A stretch of 48,053 nucleotides of DNA, from NCBI GenBank assembly GCA_964554105.1, contig CAZKNF010000022.1, positions 1-48,053 on the forward strand. The letters are read 5' to 3'. The stretch comes from CAZKNF01 sp964554105 (GTDB lineage Bacteria; Bacteroidota; Rhodothermia; Rhodothermales; VXPQ01). Positions 1 through 7,636 of this stretch are shown one piece after another. The position numbers were made by a program, and so were the translations under genes. A model generated the notes under the pieces. That model did no database searches. It was given only the letters and a program-made list of their open reading frames with translations, and had not been told where the DNA came from. Every line of letters starts with the position of its first letter. Position 1 is the stretch's first letter.

Positions 1-1
1 C

Positions 2-304
2 GAGGCGCTCGACGGGGACACTCTTGGTGGGGGCGGTGAATCGGAGGTTGACGAGTCCAATATCGAAGACGTGGAAGCGGCAGATTCGCTTAACAGACTG
101 GAGCAGCAGCCGAGCGGCGGCAACCCTGACGCCGACGGCTCTGCGAGTGATGAGGGCGGAAGCGACGTCGACGGCGAGAATGGCGCCATCAACGATGTGG
201 ATGGGCAACGTGATGAAAACTCCGGCCAAGCAACCAGTACCGGAGCAGATGGAGGCGTCGGCACCGAGGCGGATGAGAGCCGCGCTCCGATTCAGCTTAA
301 CTGA
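2..304 (+). CDS. C-terminal end of an acidic, low-complexity protein (5' truncated by window edge)
   Basis: An open frame enters from the left edge and stops with TGA at 302-304. The roughly 100 visible residues are very rich in Asp, Glu, Gly, Ser and Asn, with almost no hydrophobic stretches and no recognisable domain, so this is probably a disordered, negatively charged tail. The stop overlaps the convergent stop of the following kinase gene by 13 bases, a normal arrangement for two real genes. Within the window the first possible start is GTG at 71, but the frame is open to the edge. Other frames here are also open, so the frame assignment rests mainly on the acidic composition, which suits an organism with acidic proteins. 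Function unknown. Confidence 0.45.
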   Translation, partial: EALDGDTLGGGGESEVDESNIEDVEAADSLNRLEQQPSGGNPDADGSASDEGGSDVDGENGAINDVDGQRDENSGQATSTGADGGVGTEADESRAPIQLN

Positions 305-1863
305 AGTGGGAGGCGGAGCAGCTCGTCTACGTCGAACGGCTTGCTCACGTAGGCCGTAAAGCCCATTTCCAGAAAACGCTCTCGATCTCCCGGCAGCGCA
401 TAAGCAGTCACGGCAACAATCGCTGAAGCAGCGTATTCCGGTAGCGCCCGTAGTTGCTGCAGGAGTTCCGCACCGTTCGGCCCCTCCCCGAGGTCGATAT
501 CCATCAGGATCAATTCGAAATTATGCCGGCCGGCCAGGAGATATGCTTCTTCGGCACGACTGGCGACGGTCACGTCGTACACTTCCTCGAGAAGTGCGGT
601 GAGCAGCTGCTGCGTGTCATGATCGTCTTCGACCAGTAAAATGTGGACAGGCGCCGCGTCGTCTTTCGGCAGAGGCGGCGAAGAGGGCTCGGCTTCACGT
701 CGGGTGGTGGCGGCCGGGCGCCGAACCTGCTCAAAACTCAGGTGAAACGCCGACCCTTCGCCTTTCGTGCTTTCGACGCTGAGATCGCCTTCCATCAGTT
801 CGATCAGCCGCTTTGTTATGGCAAGGCCGAGACCGCTGCCCTGATGCGAGCGCATAGCGCCGACGCTTTCCTGCCGAAACTCCTCGAAAAGGTGCGGGAG
901 GAAATTTACGTCGATTCCGACCCCCGTATCCCGCACGTCAATCCCGGCCCGATCACCGTTCGCCCAGACTGCAACCTCGACTTCCCCATCGTCGGTGAAT
1001 TTGATCGCATTCCCGACAAGATTGTGCAAGATACGATGGAGCGCGGCCATATCGCCATGTATGCAGACGGTGTGGTCAACTCCTTCCGCCGAGAATACCA
1101 GGGGCAAGTTCTTCTCGTCAGCCAGAGGTCGCAGGAGGCCGACGACCTTCTTCACTTCATCGGCCAGCACGATTCGTTTCCGATCAAGCTGCACCTGATT
1201 CGCTTCAAGCTTCGCAAGATCGAGCACCGAATTGAGGGTCTCCATTAGCCGGCGCCCACTGGTCCGAATGAGTTCGGCGAACTCGCCTTGCTCTTCGGGT
1301 AGTTCCTTGGCAAGCACTGTTGCGAATCCGATAATGCCCGTGAGCGGCGTACGAATTTCATGGCTCATGTTGGCAAGGAACGCCGATTTGAGGCGCGACA
1401 TCTCCTCGGCAGCCTCCTTTGCAGCGACGAGCTCCGCTGCCGCGGTGACGATCGCGACGTGAAATCCCTCGACATCGCCACGCGGATCAAAGGCTGCGAG
1501 TACGTGCAGGTGCGTCAGGACGGACGACTCGTCCGATCTGAGAAGTTCGATCCGCAGCGTCTCGCGACGACCGGTCTTCGCGGCGAGCCGGAAATGTTGG
1601 AGGAGGCGCCACGTTTCTTGAGAGATGAGAAGTGACGAGAACAGCCGTCCCTCTAGTTCGGAGGGAGGCGTCCGCAGAATTTCACCACCCAGGTCGTTGA
1701 CGTCGAGAATGTGTCCCGCGTCATCGAGAACGAAATACCCAACGGGCACCAGATTTAACGGCGTTCTTTGCATCTTTGCGGGAACGCACTCGATTGTTAG
1801 AGCGAGCTTTTCCACGGCTAATTGTGCCGCGAACAACAGCATCTCCACATCGGGAGAATGCAA
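292..1863 (-). CDS. PAS-domain hybrid sensor histidine kinase with C-terminal receiver
   Basis: Cytoplasmic phosphorelay kinase of 523 residues without a membrane segment. A PAS-like sensor fold covers about residues 35-140. A short coiled linker leads to the HisKA domain with the H-box NMSHEIRTPL (His168 autophosphorylated). The HATPase_c domain follows, with N-box (Asn281/Asn285), DTGVGI at 312-317 and GSGLGL near 342-347. After a Pro-rich linker a receiver domain (about 405-520) carries acidic Asp413/414, phospho-acceptor Asp455 and Lys508. No output domain is present, so phosphate must pass to a separate Hpt or regulator not seen here. The longest frame begins at TTG (1861-1863); ATG at 1840-1842 is an alternative and neither has a clear ribosome site. 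The signal sensed is unknown. Confidence 0.9.
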   Translation of the reverse strand: MHSPDVEMLLFAAQLAVEKLALTIECVPAKMQRTPLNLVPVGYFVLDDAGHILDVNDLGGEILRTPPSELEGRLFSSLLISQETWRLLQHFRLAAKTGRRETLRIELLRSDESSVLTHLHVLAAFDPRGDVEGFHVAIVTAAAELVAAKEAAEEMSRLKSAFLANMSHEIRTPLTGIIGFATVLAKELPEEQGEFAELIRTSGRRLMETLNSVLDLAKLEANQVQLDRKRIVLADEVKKVVGLLRPLADEKNLPLVFSAEGVDHTVCIHGDMAALHRILHNLVGNAIKFTDDGEVEVAVWANGDRAGIDVRDTGVGIDVNFLPHLFEEFRQESVGAMRSHQGSGLGLAITKRLIELMEGDLSVESTKGEGSAFHLSFEQVRRPAATTRREAEPSSPPLPKDDAAPVHILLVEDDHDTQQLLTALLEEVYDVTVASRAEEAYLLAGRHNFELILMDIDLGEGPNGAELLQQLRALPEYAASAIVAVTAYALPGDRERFLEMGFTAYVSKPFDVDELLRLPLQLS

Positions 1864-1990
1864 ACCGACCTACAACAATTAGCGGGCCATGGATTCCCAA
1901 AAACGAGTTGTTGACGTTACGATCGTGGCACCATTAGCAATCCACGGGTTAAACGTGCTGGAGCGTCGTCTGCGGTGAAAGGGTAAGGTG

Positions 1991-2470
1991 TTATGGCGGC
2001 CAGATTCCCATCATGCGGCGAAGCAACACCATCTGGCCGATGTGGTATGCGCTGTGGTCGGACACGAGAAGTACCTCGCGGAGGTACGTTTGACCTTCGC
2101 CATGGGGAATGGCGTCGTGAGGATCCAACTTTTCATCCTGGATGAGATCCACCATCGCCTGCCGGTCGCGACGATAGGAATCAATGCTGTTTTGCCAGTC
2201 CTCACGTTCGGTCGGCTCCGGTTCGGCCGGCCAAAAATCGTCCGGCCACTTCGGAGTATGATAATCCTGATTCGTACAGAAGTCGATGATGTCCCACTGT
2301 GCGCGCCGAACATGCTCCAAAAGCTGCCAGAGAGAATACGGGGCATTCTGGGGGCGGGCTCCGCGCATTTCGGGAGGCACGTTCTTTACAGCGCGATCAA
2401 ACTCCGCATGGGCGGCGCGCCACGTCAGCACGTCCTGAAGGTGGTCCCGCATCGAATGAAGAGCATCCAT
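1991..2470 (-). CDS. DinB-family (DinB_2) four-helix metalloprotein
   Basis: A protein of about 159 residues of the DinB/YfiT-like superfamily, four-helix-bundle proteins that bind a divalent metal through three histidines and often act as thiol-dependent transferases. The metal ligands are visible: His53 in LLEHVRRAQWD, and His139 and His143 in the C-terminal SDHSAYHIGQ motif, the family's signature spacing. The length matches the family. I chose ATG at 2468-2470, preceded by GGAAGG; an in-frame GTG lies three codons upstream at 2479. The gene stands 239 bases downstream of recJ on the same strand, so co-transcription is uncertain. The substrate cannot be told from sequence. Confidence 0.85.
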   Translation of the reverse strand: MDALHSMRDHLQDVLTWRAAHAEFDRAVKNVPPEMRGARPQNAPYSLWQLLEHVRRAQWDIIDFCTNQDYHTPKWPDDFWPAEPEPTEREDWQNSIDSYRRDRQAMVDLIQDEKLDPHDAIPHGEGQTYLREVLLVSDHSAYHIGQMVLLRRMMGIWPP

Positions 2471-2718
2471 ACCTTCCACTTACAACGTTCTTGAGCAGAA
2501 CACCTAACTATGGGCTGTGGCATCGGATTCATTCCAGTGCAGATGATTTCGACTCGGCGCTCCGGATTTCGCCATTATTACAAAGTCGGGCGTACATCGT
2601 TGATCGACGTGAGATGAGCGACGGCGAATAATCGGGGAAGCGGCGTGGACTTCGTGACAAAGCTGGCGCTCGGCGGCACATAGCGATGCGCGACTTCAAG
2701 TGGGGGCCGCCAACGCTC

Positions 2719-4461
2719 CTAGATTGAGGGCGCCTCCGTCAGGCGAAGGTCTTTGACCTTGAGTTGGGGTGATGTTCTTCCGTTCCACGTGTTCTCCTCC
2801 AGACAGAAGAGCATGTCGAAGGGTATACCATCGCAGAAACTTCGTTCAAGGAGGCTCGACCGGTCGCCGATGCCGAACCCGATCGCATCGAGCGGCCGTT
2901 CGGACTCACCCCTTCGAACGCTGAATTTCAGGTGCTTACCGTCCCTACCGACTTTGCGCGGTGCGCGGGAGAGATGGACGGCATCCGCGCGAAATATCGG
3001 CTTTTCATTCTCCGGACCGAACGGCTCGAACTGCTTCAGAACCGCCAGGAACCGCGTGTCTACATCCGACAATACTACTTCCGCATCGACATCGATCGAG
3101 GGCAGGAGCAATTCCGGGGTGACGAAGCGGCCGATCGCCTCATCGACGCGGTGCTGGAATTCCGATAGATCGTCGAGCTCGAGCGTCATTCCGGCGGCAT
3201 AGTCATGACCACCGAACCGCACGAGGAGGTCGCTGCACTCCTGGAGAGCTTCGTAAATGTTGATGCCGGCGATCGAACGGGCCGATCCCTTCGCCCGTCC
3301 GTTGTTCGTACCGAGCAGGATTGTGGGTCGGTAGAACCGCTCGACCAGGCGCGAGGCGACGATGCCGAGCACGCCGAGGTGCCAGTCGTCTTGATGCAAT
3401 ACGATGGCATGCCGTACGCCGGACGTGATCTGGCGCTCCGCCAGCATCGTCGCTGACTTAAGCGTTTCCTTATCGAGGCTTCGGCGTTCTCCGTTCATGC
3501 GTTCAAGATCCGCGGCAAGCTGCGACGCTCGAGATTCGCTTTTTTCGATCATGAGCGCGACGGCCGCTCCTGCGTCTCCCAGGCGGCCTGCCGCGTTGAT
3601 GCGCGGCGCAAGACCGAACGTCACGTCGCGAACAGTGCATGAGCCGAGATCGATGCTCGCGGATGCGGCTAACGCACGAATGCCGACCCGCGATGTGTTC
3701 TGGAGCGCTTTTAATCCAAAGGCCAGAAGGATCCGGTTTTCGCCCCGGAGCGGAACCACGTCGCTCGCAGTAGCGATGGCTACAAGATCCAGGTAGGCAT
3801 CCGCTGCGTCGGGCGAGAGGGCAAGCCTGGCGAGCACGGCGCGCAGGAGCTTGTAAGCCACTCCGCATCCGCACAATTCACCGAACGGATACGAGCAGTC
3901 CTGCCGCTTTGGATCGATCACAGCGATGCATTTCGGCAGGTCGGCTTTCGGCGTGTGATGATCGCACACGATCAGTTCTATTCCGAGACGCGCAGCGTAA
4001 TCGGCTTCTGCCACGGACGTCACGCCGCAGTCCACCGAGACGATTAGGCCGACCCCCAGCCGCCCGGCATGGTCGATTCCGGCCTCGCAGAGTCCATAGC
4101 CGTGCTGCAGGCGGTCAGGAATGAAATAGTCGACATCGCCGCCGACGTCGCGGAGGGACGATACGAGCAGTGCGGTAGCTGTAGTACCGTCGACGTCATA
4201 GTCGCCGTAGACCAGAATCTTCTCACGACGTTCTATAGCGTGAGCGATTCTCACGGCCGCAGGCTCCATGTCCGCCATCCCGAAGGGATCGTGAAGCGCT
4301 GTGAGGCAAGGGCGAAAGAACCGGCGCGCGCGGTCGAAGGAATCGACACCTCGAAGGACAAGTGAGCGAGCGAGCGCCTCCGGAAGGTCGTTGAGCTCGC
4401 GCCGAATATTCGCAACGTGATGCGTGTCGGACAGCGGCCGGGTGATCCAGCGATAGTTCAT
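2719..4461 (-). CDS. recJ: Single-stranded-DNA-specific 5'-3' exonuclease RecJ
   Basis: RecJ degrades single-stranded DNA 5' to 3' during recombinational repair (RecFOR pathway) and mismatch repair. The 580 residues fit the family. DHH-superfamily motifs are intact: motif I YGDYDVDG (Asp87, Asp89, Asp91), motif II VDCGVTS, motif III CDHHTPK (Asp167, His168, His169), and DPKRQDCSYPF with CGCGVAYKL after it. The DHHA1 region contains a GGHDYAAGMTL motif, and a C-terminal OB-like part contains EPFGPENEKPIF, typical of RecJ. The start is ATG at 4459-4461. The next gene upstream on this strand is a glycosyltransferase 109 bases away. No damage to the frame or to any catalytic residue is apparent. 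Confidence 0.96.
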   Translation of the reverse strand: MNYRWITRPLSDTHHVANIRRELNDLPEALARSLVLRGVDSFDRARRFFRPCLTALHDPFGMADMEPAAVRIAHAIERREKILVYGDYDVDGTTATALLVSSLRDVGGDVDYFIPDRLQHGYGLCEAGIDHAGRLGVGLIVSVDCGVTSVAEADYAARLGIELIVCDHHTPKADLPKCIAVIDPKRQDCSYPFGELCGCGVAYKLLRAVLARLALSPDAADAYLDLVAIATASDVVPLRGENRILLAFGLKALQNTSRVGIRALAASASIDLGSCTVRDVTFGLAPRINAAGRLGDAGAAVALMIEKSESRASQLAADLERMNGERRSLDKETLKSATMLAERQITSGVRHAIVLHQDDWHLGVLGIVASRLVERFYRPTILLGTNNGRAKGSARSIAGINIYEALQECSDLLVRFGGHDYAAGMTLELDDLSEFQHRVDEAIGRFVTPELLLPSIDVDAEVVLSDVDTRFLAVLKQFEPFGPENEKPIFRADAVHLSRAPRKVGRDGKHLKFSVRRGESERPLDAIGFGIGDRSSLLERSFCDGIPFDMLFCLEENTWNGRTSPQLKVKDLRLTEAPSI

Positions 4462-4570
4462 GGTAAAGCGCGGTGGCTCGTGTGATGTGACTCCATCAGC
4501 AACATAGCATGCATGTGTGTCATCCGTATGTCAGGTCGGGACCGCTGTGAGCCGGTGGGGACCCCTAATT

Positions 4571-5746
4571 TCATGAGGTGCCACAGCATCGGCCATTTTC
4601 CTGGCTGGCGAAGATTTCGTGTGGGAGACGGACTGGTGAGGCGGGGCCCATGCAAGCTGCGGCCTCGATCTCCGCAAGGTAGACATCCTGTGCCGAATGA
4701 ACCCATGATCGAAAGTCGCCGGGTGCGGTTGGTCGCGATGGGATGTGATCGAGAAGCTGGTCGATGTCGAAGATCTCGCTTGTGATGCCGGCTCCGGCGT
4801 TGACCGCGTCCCGTGCATTGCAGGCCTGTTCGTAGTGACCCTCGACGGGAACCGTCAGCACCGGCTTTCGCAGGTACATGGCTTCGCAAATGGACTCGAA
4901 TCCAGCCGTGCATATGAGTGCCTGGCATCGCGCCATCATCGATAGAAATGTACGATCATCCAGGCGATGAAACGTGAAATGTGGAACGGGGGAGTACCGG
5001 GGCGGTGCGCCGCGGTTGTCCCAGAAGCAATGCACGATTTTGTCGGGACGAGTGCGGTGCCACTCGAAAATGCGCTGCGCGTATCCGCTATTGAGGACGT
5101 ACGCGAGAAGGAACGGCTCGGAACGGTTTTCCGGGAGGTCGAAAACCTCAGCACGAAGCAGCGGCGGCACGACAGCGATGTTCTTCGCAGCCGATGCTTC
5201 CGCCACGGGCAGTGGCTGAAATGCCAGCGCCAGGCGCTTCGTCGCACCCGCGGCGGTCAGATCTGTGAACAAACGGAGGCCGCGGCGGCTGAAGGGACGG
5301 CGCGGCGGAAAGGGAAAGGCTTCGTGATGAGCGAGATACTGGTGGCCGATGCAGATCATCGGGACCGCTGGATGATGAATGCGATAGTATAGGCCGGCCA
5401 GTGGTTCGAAGAAATTTACGACGAGATCAGGGCGATACCCGGACACGTGCTTTCCTATTACATCCAGGCTATTGCCGAAGGCGCGTGTGCTCGTCAGCGT
5501 TCTGAGTACGGTGCGAAATAGACGTACGGAGCGGTTGCTGTCATCCGTTTGGAACGCCGGACTGTGAAACGTGTGCACAGGTGCGCCGATCTTCTCCCTG
5601 AAAAAGCGAGGGACGTCGCGCATTCCACCTCGTCCGACGAGCACCGCGGCGACGTCATGGCCGCCGCTTCGGAGGATCGCGGCGAGGGCGAGCGCCTGTG
5701 ACATGTGCCCACGACCCTCTCCCTGAACAATGAATAAGCAGTTCAT
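4571..5746 (-). CDS. MJ1255/MurG-like glycosyltransferase family protein
   Basis: A 391-residue GT-B-type glycosyltransferase. The N-terminus is a Rossmann strand followed by the Gly-rich loop GEGRGHMSQA (Gly9-His14), as in MurG-like and MJ1255-family enzymes. The C-terminal nucleotide-sugar site is seen in ICTAGFESICEAMYLRKPVL followed by a Pro-x-Glu-Gly-His-Tyr-Glu-Gln segment, the family's conserved donor-binding signature. There are no membrane segments, so it is likely cytoplasmic, acting at the inner membrane face on a lipid or cell-surface acceptor. Donor and acceptor cannot be deduced; the gene has no cell-envelope cluster around it. The ATG start at 5744-5746 places the Rossmann strand at residue 2, as expected. 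Confidence 0.82.
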   Translation of the reverse strand: MNCLFIVQGEGRGHMSQALALAAILRSGGHDVAAVLVGRGGMRDVPRFFREKIGAPVHTFHSPAFQTDDSNRSVRLFRTVLRTLTSTRAFGNSLDVIGKHVSGYRPDLVVNFFEPLAGLYYRIHHPAVPMICIGHQYLAHHEAFPFPPRRPFSRRGLRLFTDLTAAGATKRLALAFQPLPVAEASAAKNIAVVPPLLRAEVFDLPENRSEPFLLAYVLNSGYAQRIFEWHRTRPDKIVHCFWDNRGAPPRYSPVPHFTFHRLDDRTFLSMMARCQALICTAGFESICEAMYLRKPVLTVPVEGHYEQACNARDAVNAGAGITSEIFDIDQLLDHIPSRPTAPGDFRSWVHSAQDVYLAEIEAAACMGPASPVRLPHEIFASQENGRCCGTS

Positions 5747-5958
5747 GTGGAGATGCCTTACTGCAGCCTCGGTCCGAACGCGTCATCAAATGCGGAGACG
5801 CCGGCACGCGTCGAGCGTCCAGCGGTGAGTGGAACCTGTCAGACCGCAGTATTGATTCGCAGCCGGACGGACGAGGGGTTCGGATTTACCCAGTAGAGCC
5901 ACCTACCCTGATTATCCGACCTCGTCCCGCCCATCCGACAGCGAAAAGACGTTCGAAT

Positions 5959-7593
5959 CTATTTCGTGAGAGACATTGTTCGAGATGCGCTGCCGTTCGT
6001 CGTCTCGAGGACATAGAGGTAGGTTCCGCTGGACAGGTCGGATCCTCCGAACTCGACGCGGTGTGAGCCGGCCGTTCGCGTGCCGTCGACGAGCACTTCT
6101 ATCTCTCTCCCCAGAACGTCATAGACGGCGAGACGCACGTGTTGCGTCCGGTCGAACTCAAAATTGATGGTGGTGGACGGGTTGAAGGGATTCGGGTAAT
6201 TCTGCGAAAGGGCGAACGAAGCGGGGACGGAGTCGCCTTCCGGTTCCGTCGCGGTGTCGATGATGCCTGCACCGTCGGACGTGAGGATATTGGCCTCGGC
6301 GGCGAACGTCCATTCGGCCGCCCAGTTGACCTCCCCGAAGGCACCTACATAGTCGGTTGGGATAAACCATGGATCGTCGAGTTCCTGAGCACCTTCGATG
6401 GCTGGACTGCCGCCCGAAGGGCGCGGATCGAGAGCGCCGTCGGTAGTACGGCTAATGCCGCGAAGCTGTGGATCGACCAGACGGTTGTTCTGCGCCGCAG
6501 CGGTCAGATAGTCGACCGCGAACGACTGTGTCGAGAGCTCGTCCGCGCCGAAGGTGCCGAAGATATTGTCCTCGAATACGAGGTCACCGGCCTCAAGTCG
6601 GGCGCGACTGTCTTGCCCGGTTTCAAGATCTTCGATATGTACGGCACGACCTACGAAATCGTGGAAGATCGAATTGAAATACTTGCCGCCCGAGTTATCG
6701 CGGATCTGTAATGCGGCGTCGTTCTCCGCATTCGCAGACGTTGCACCCGAACCGAGATACGTGACGTTCGAAATCACGGGTATCGCGAAGGGCGTACCGT
6801 CTTCGGGGCTGGTGCCCCCGTCGTGTTCACCCGCTCGATTGCCCGTGTCCTCCGCCTGGACGGCGAACCAGAACTGGCCCCTGCCGCGGAAGCCCTCGTC
6901 GTAGTCGAATGCGTCGTCGCCATTGAACGCAGAGACAAGAAAACGCGTGTTCACCGTACCACCGAACCACTCAAATCCGTCGTCCTGATTGTTGAACACC
7001 TCGACGTATTCGACGGTGGTGCCACTGCCGACGCCGCCCATCGTCAGGCCGTTGATCTCATTGCCGGCACCGATATCACTTCCTCCGTAGCGAATAGACA
7101 CGAAGCGGAAAACGCCGGAGTCGTCCTCGTCATCATCGCCCCCATAGATGCCCCGTGTTTCGCTCGTCGGAATGCCTTCGATGGCGGTTTCACCCGGGGC
7201 TGAGTTGAGGCCGGCGTGGCCGAGGATGATCACCCCGCCCCAGAGCCCTCGCGCATCAATCGGCAGGTCCTCGGGATCCGTGATGTCGTCGCTCTCGGCG
7301 GTGAAGATGATGGGGCGCTCGGAATCACCTTCAGCAAAGATCTTGCCTCCACGGGCGACGATCAGGGCCGAGGCGTTCTCACCCTGGCCGGGCAGGCCTT
7401 TGACGATGGTACCGGCCTCAATGGTGAGGGACGATCCATCTTCCACGAAGACGAATCCGTCGAGTACATACGTGTTGTCGCTCGTCCAGGTGACATCGCC
7501 GCTCACATCCGCATCCGTGATGGTTATAACGCTCTGGGCGTAGGCGGTAATGGGGCAGAGAAGTAGCAGTAGGGTCAGTATGGGTCTATTCAT
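5959..7593 (-). CDS. Secreted parallel-beta (solenoid-like) protein with T9SS type A sorting domain, partner of TonB receptor
   Basis: Predicted 544-residue exported protein. A signal peptide (residues 1 to about 19, hydrophobic LTLLLLLCP, ending near AYAQ) leads into a body of repeated short beta-strand motifs such as GLWGGVIILG, EGIPTSETRGIYGG and NNQDDGFEWFGG, suggesting a right-handed parallel beta fold, with many Asp and Gly. The last 85 residues are a classic T9SS type A sorting domain (NYPNPFNPSTTINF, VYDVLGREI, SSGTYLYVLE). The frame is open 49 codons further upstream, but ATG at 7591-7593 starts a clean signal peptide and lies 43 bases after the TonB-receptor stop, pointing to an operon. 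This family recurs beside TonB receptors; ligand unknown. Confidence 0.85.
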   Translation of the reverse strand: MNRPILTLLLLLCPITAYAQSVITITDADVSGDVTWTSDNTYVLDGFVFVEDGSSLTIEAGTIVKGLPGQGENASALIVARGGKIFAEGDSERPIIFTAESDDITDPEDLPIDARGLWGGVIILGHAGLNSAPGETAIEGIPTSETRGIYGGDDDEDDSGVFRFVSIRYGGSDIGAGNEINGLTMGGVGSGTTVEYVEVFNNQDDGFEWFGGTVNTRFLVSAFNGDDAFDYDEGFRGRGQFWFAVQAEDTGNRAGEHDGGTSPEDGTPFAIPVISNVTYLGSGATSANAENDAALQIRDNSGGKYFNSIFHDFVGRAVHIEDLETGQDSRARLEAGDLVFEDNIFGTFGADELSTQSFAVDYLTAAAQNNRLVDPQLRGISRTTDGALDPRPSGGSPAIEGAQELDDPWFIPTDYVGAFGEVNWAAEWTFAAEANILTSDGAGIIDTATEPEGDSVPASFALSQNYPNPFNPSTTINFEFDRTQHVRLAVYDVLGREIEVLVDGTRTAGSHRVEFGGSDLSSGTYLYVLETTNGSASRTMSLTK

Positions 7594-7636
7594 GTCGTTC
7601 GCTTTCGCAGGTTGATTTTCCGTGATTGGTAGTGAG

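Noticed and set aside
2299..2631. 110-codon plus-strand frame between the DinB gene and recJ
   Set aside because: Starts inside the DinB-like gene on the opposite strand, no domain and no ribosome site.
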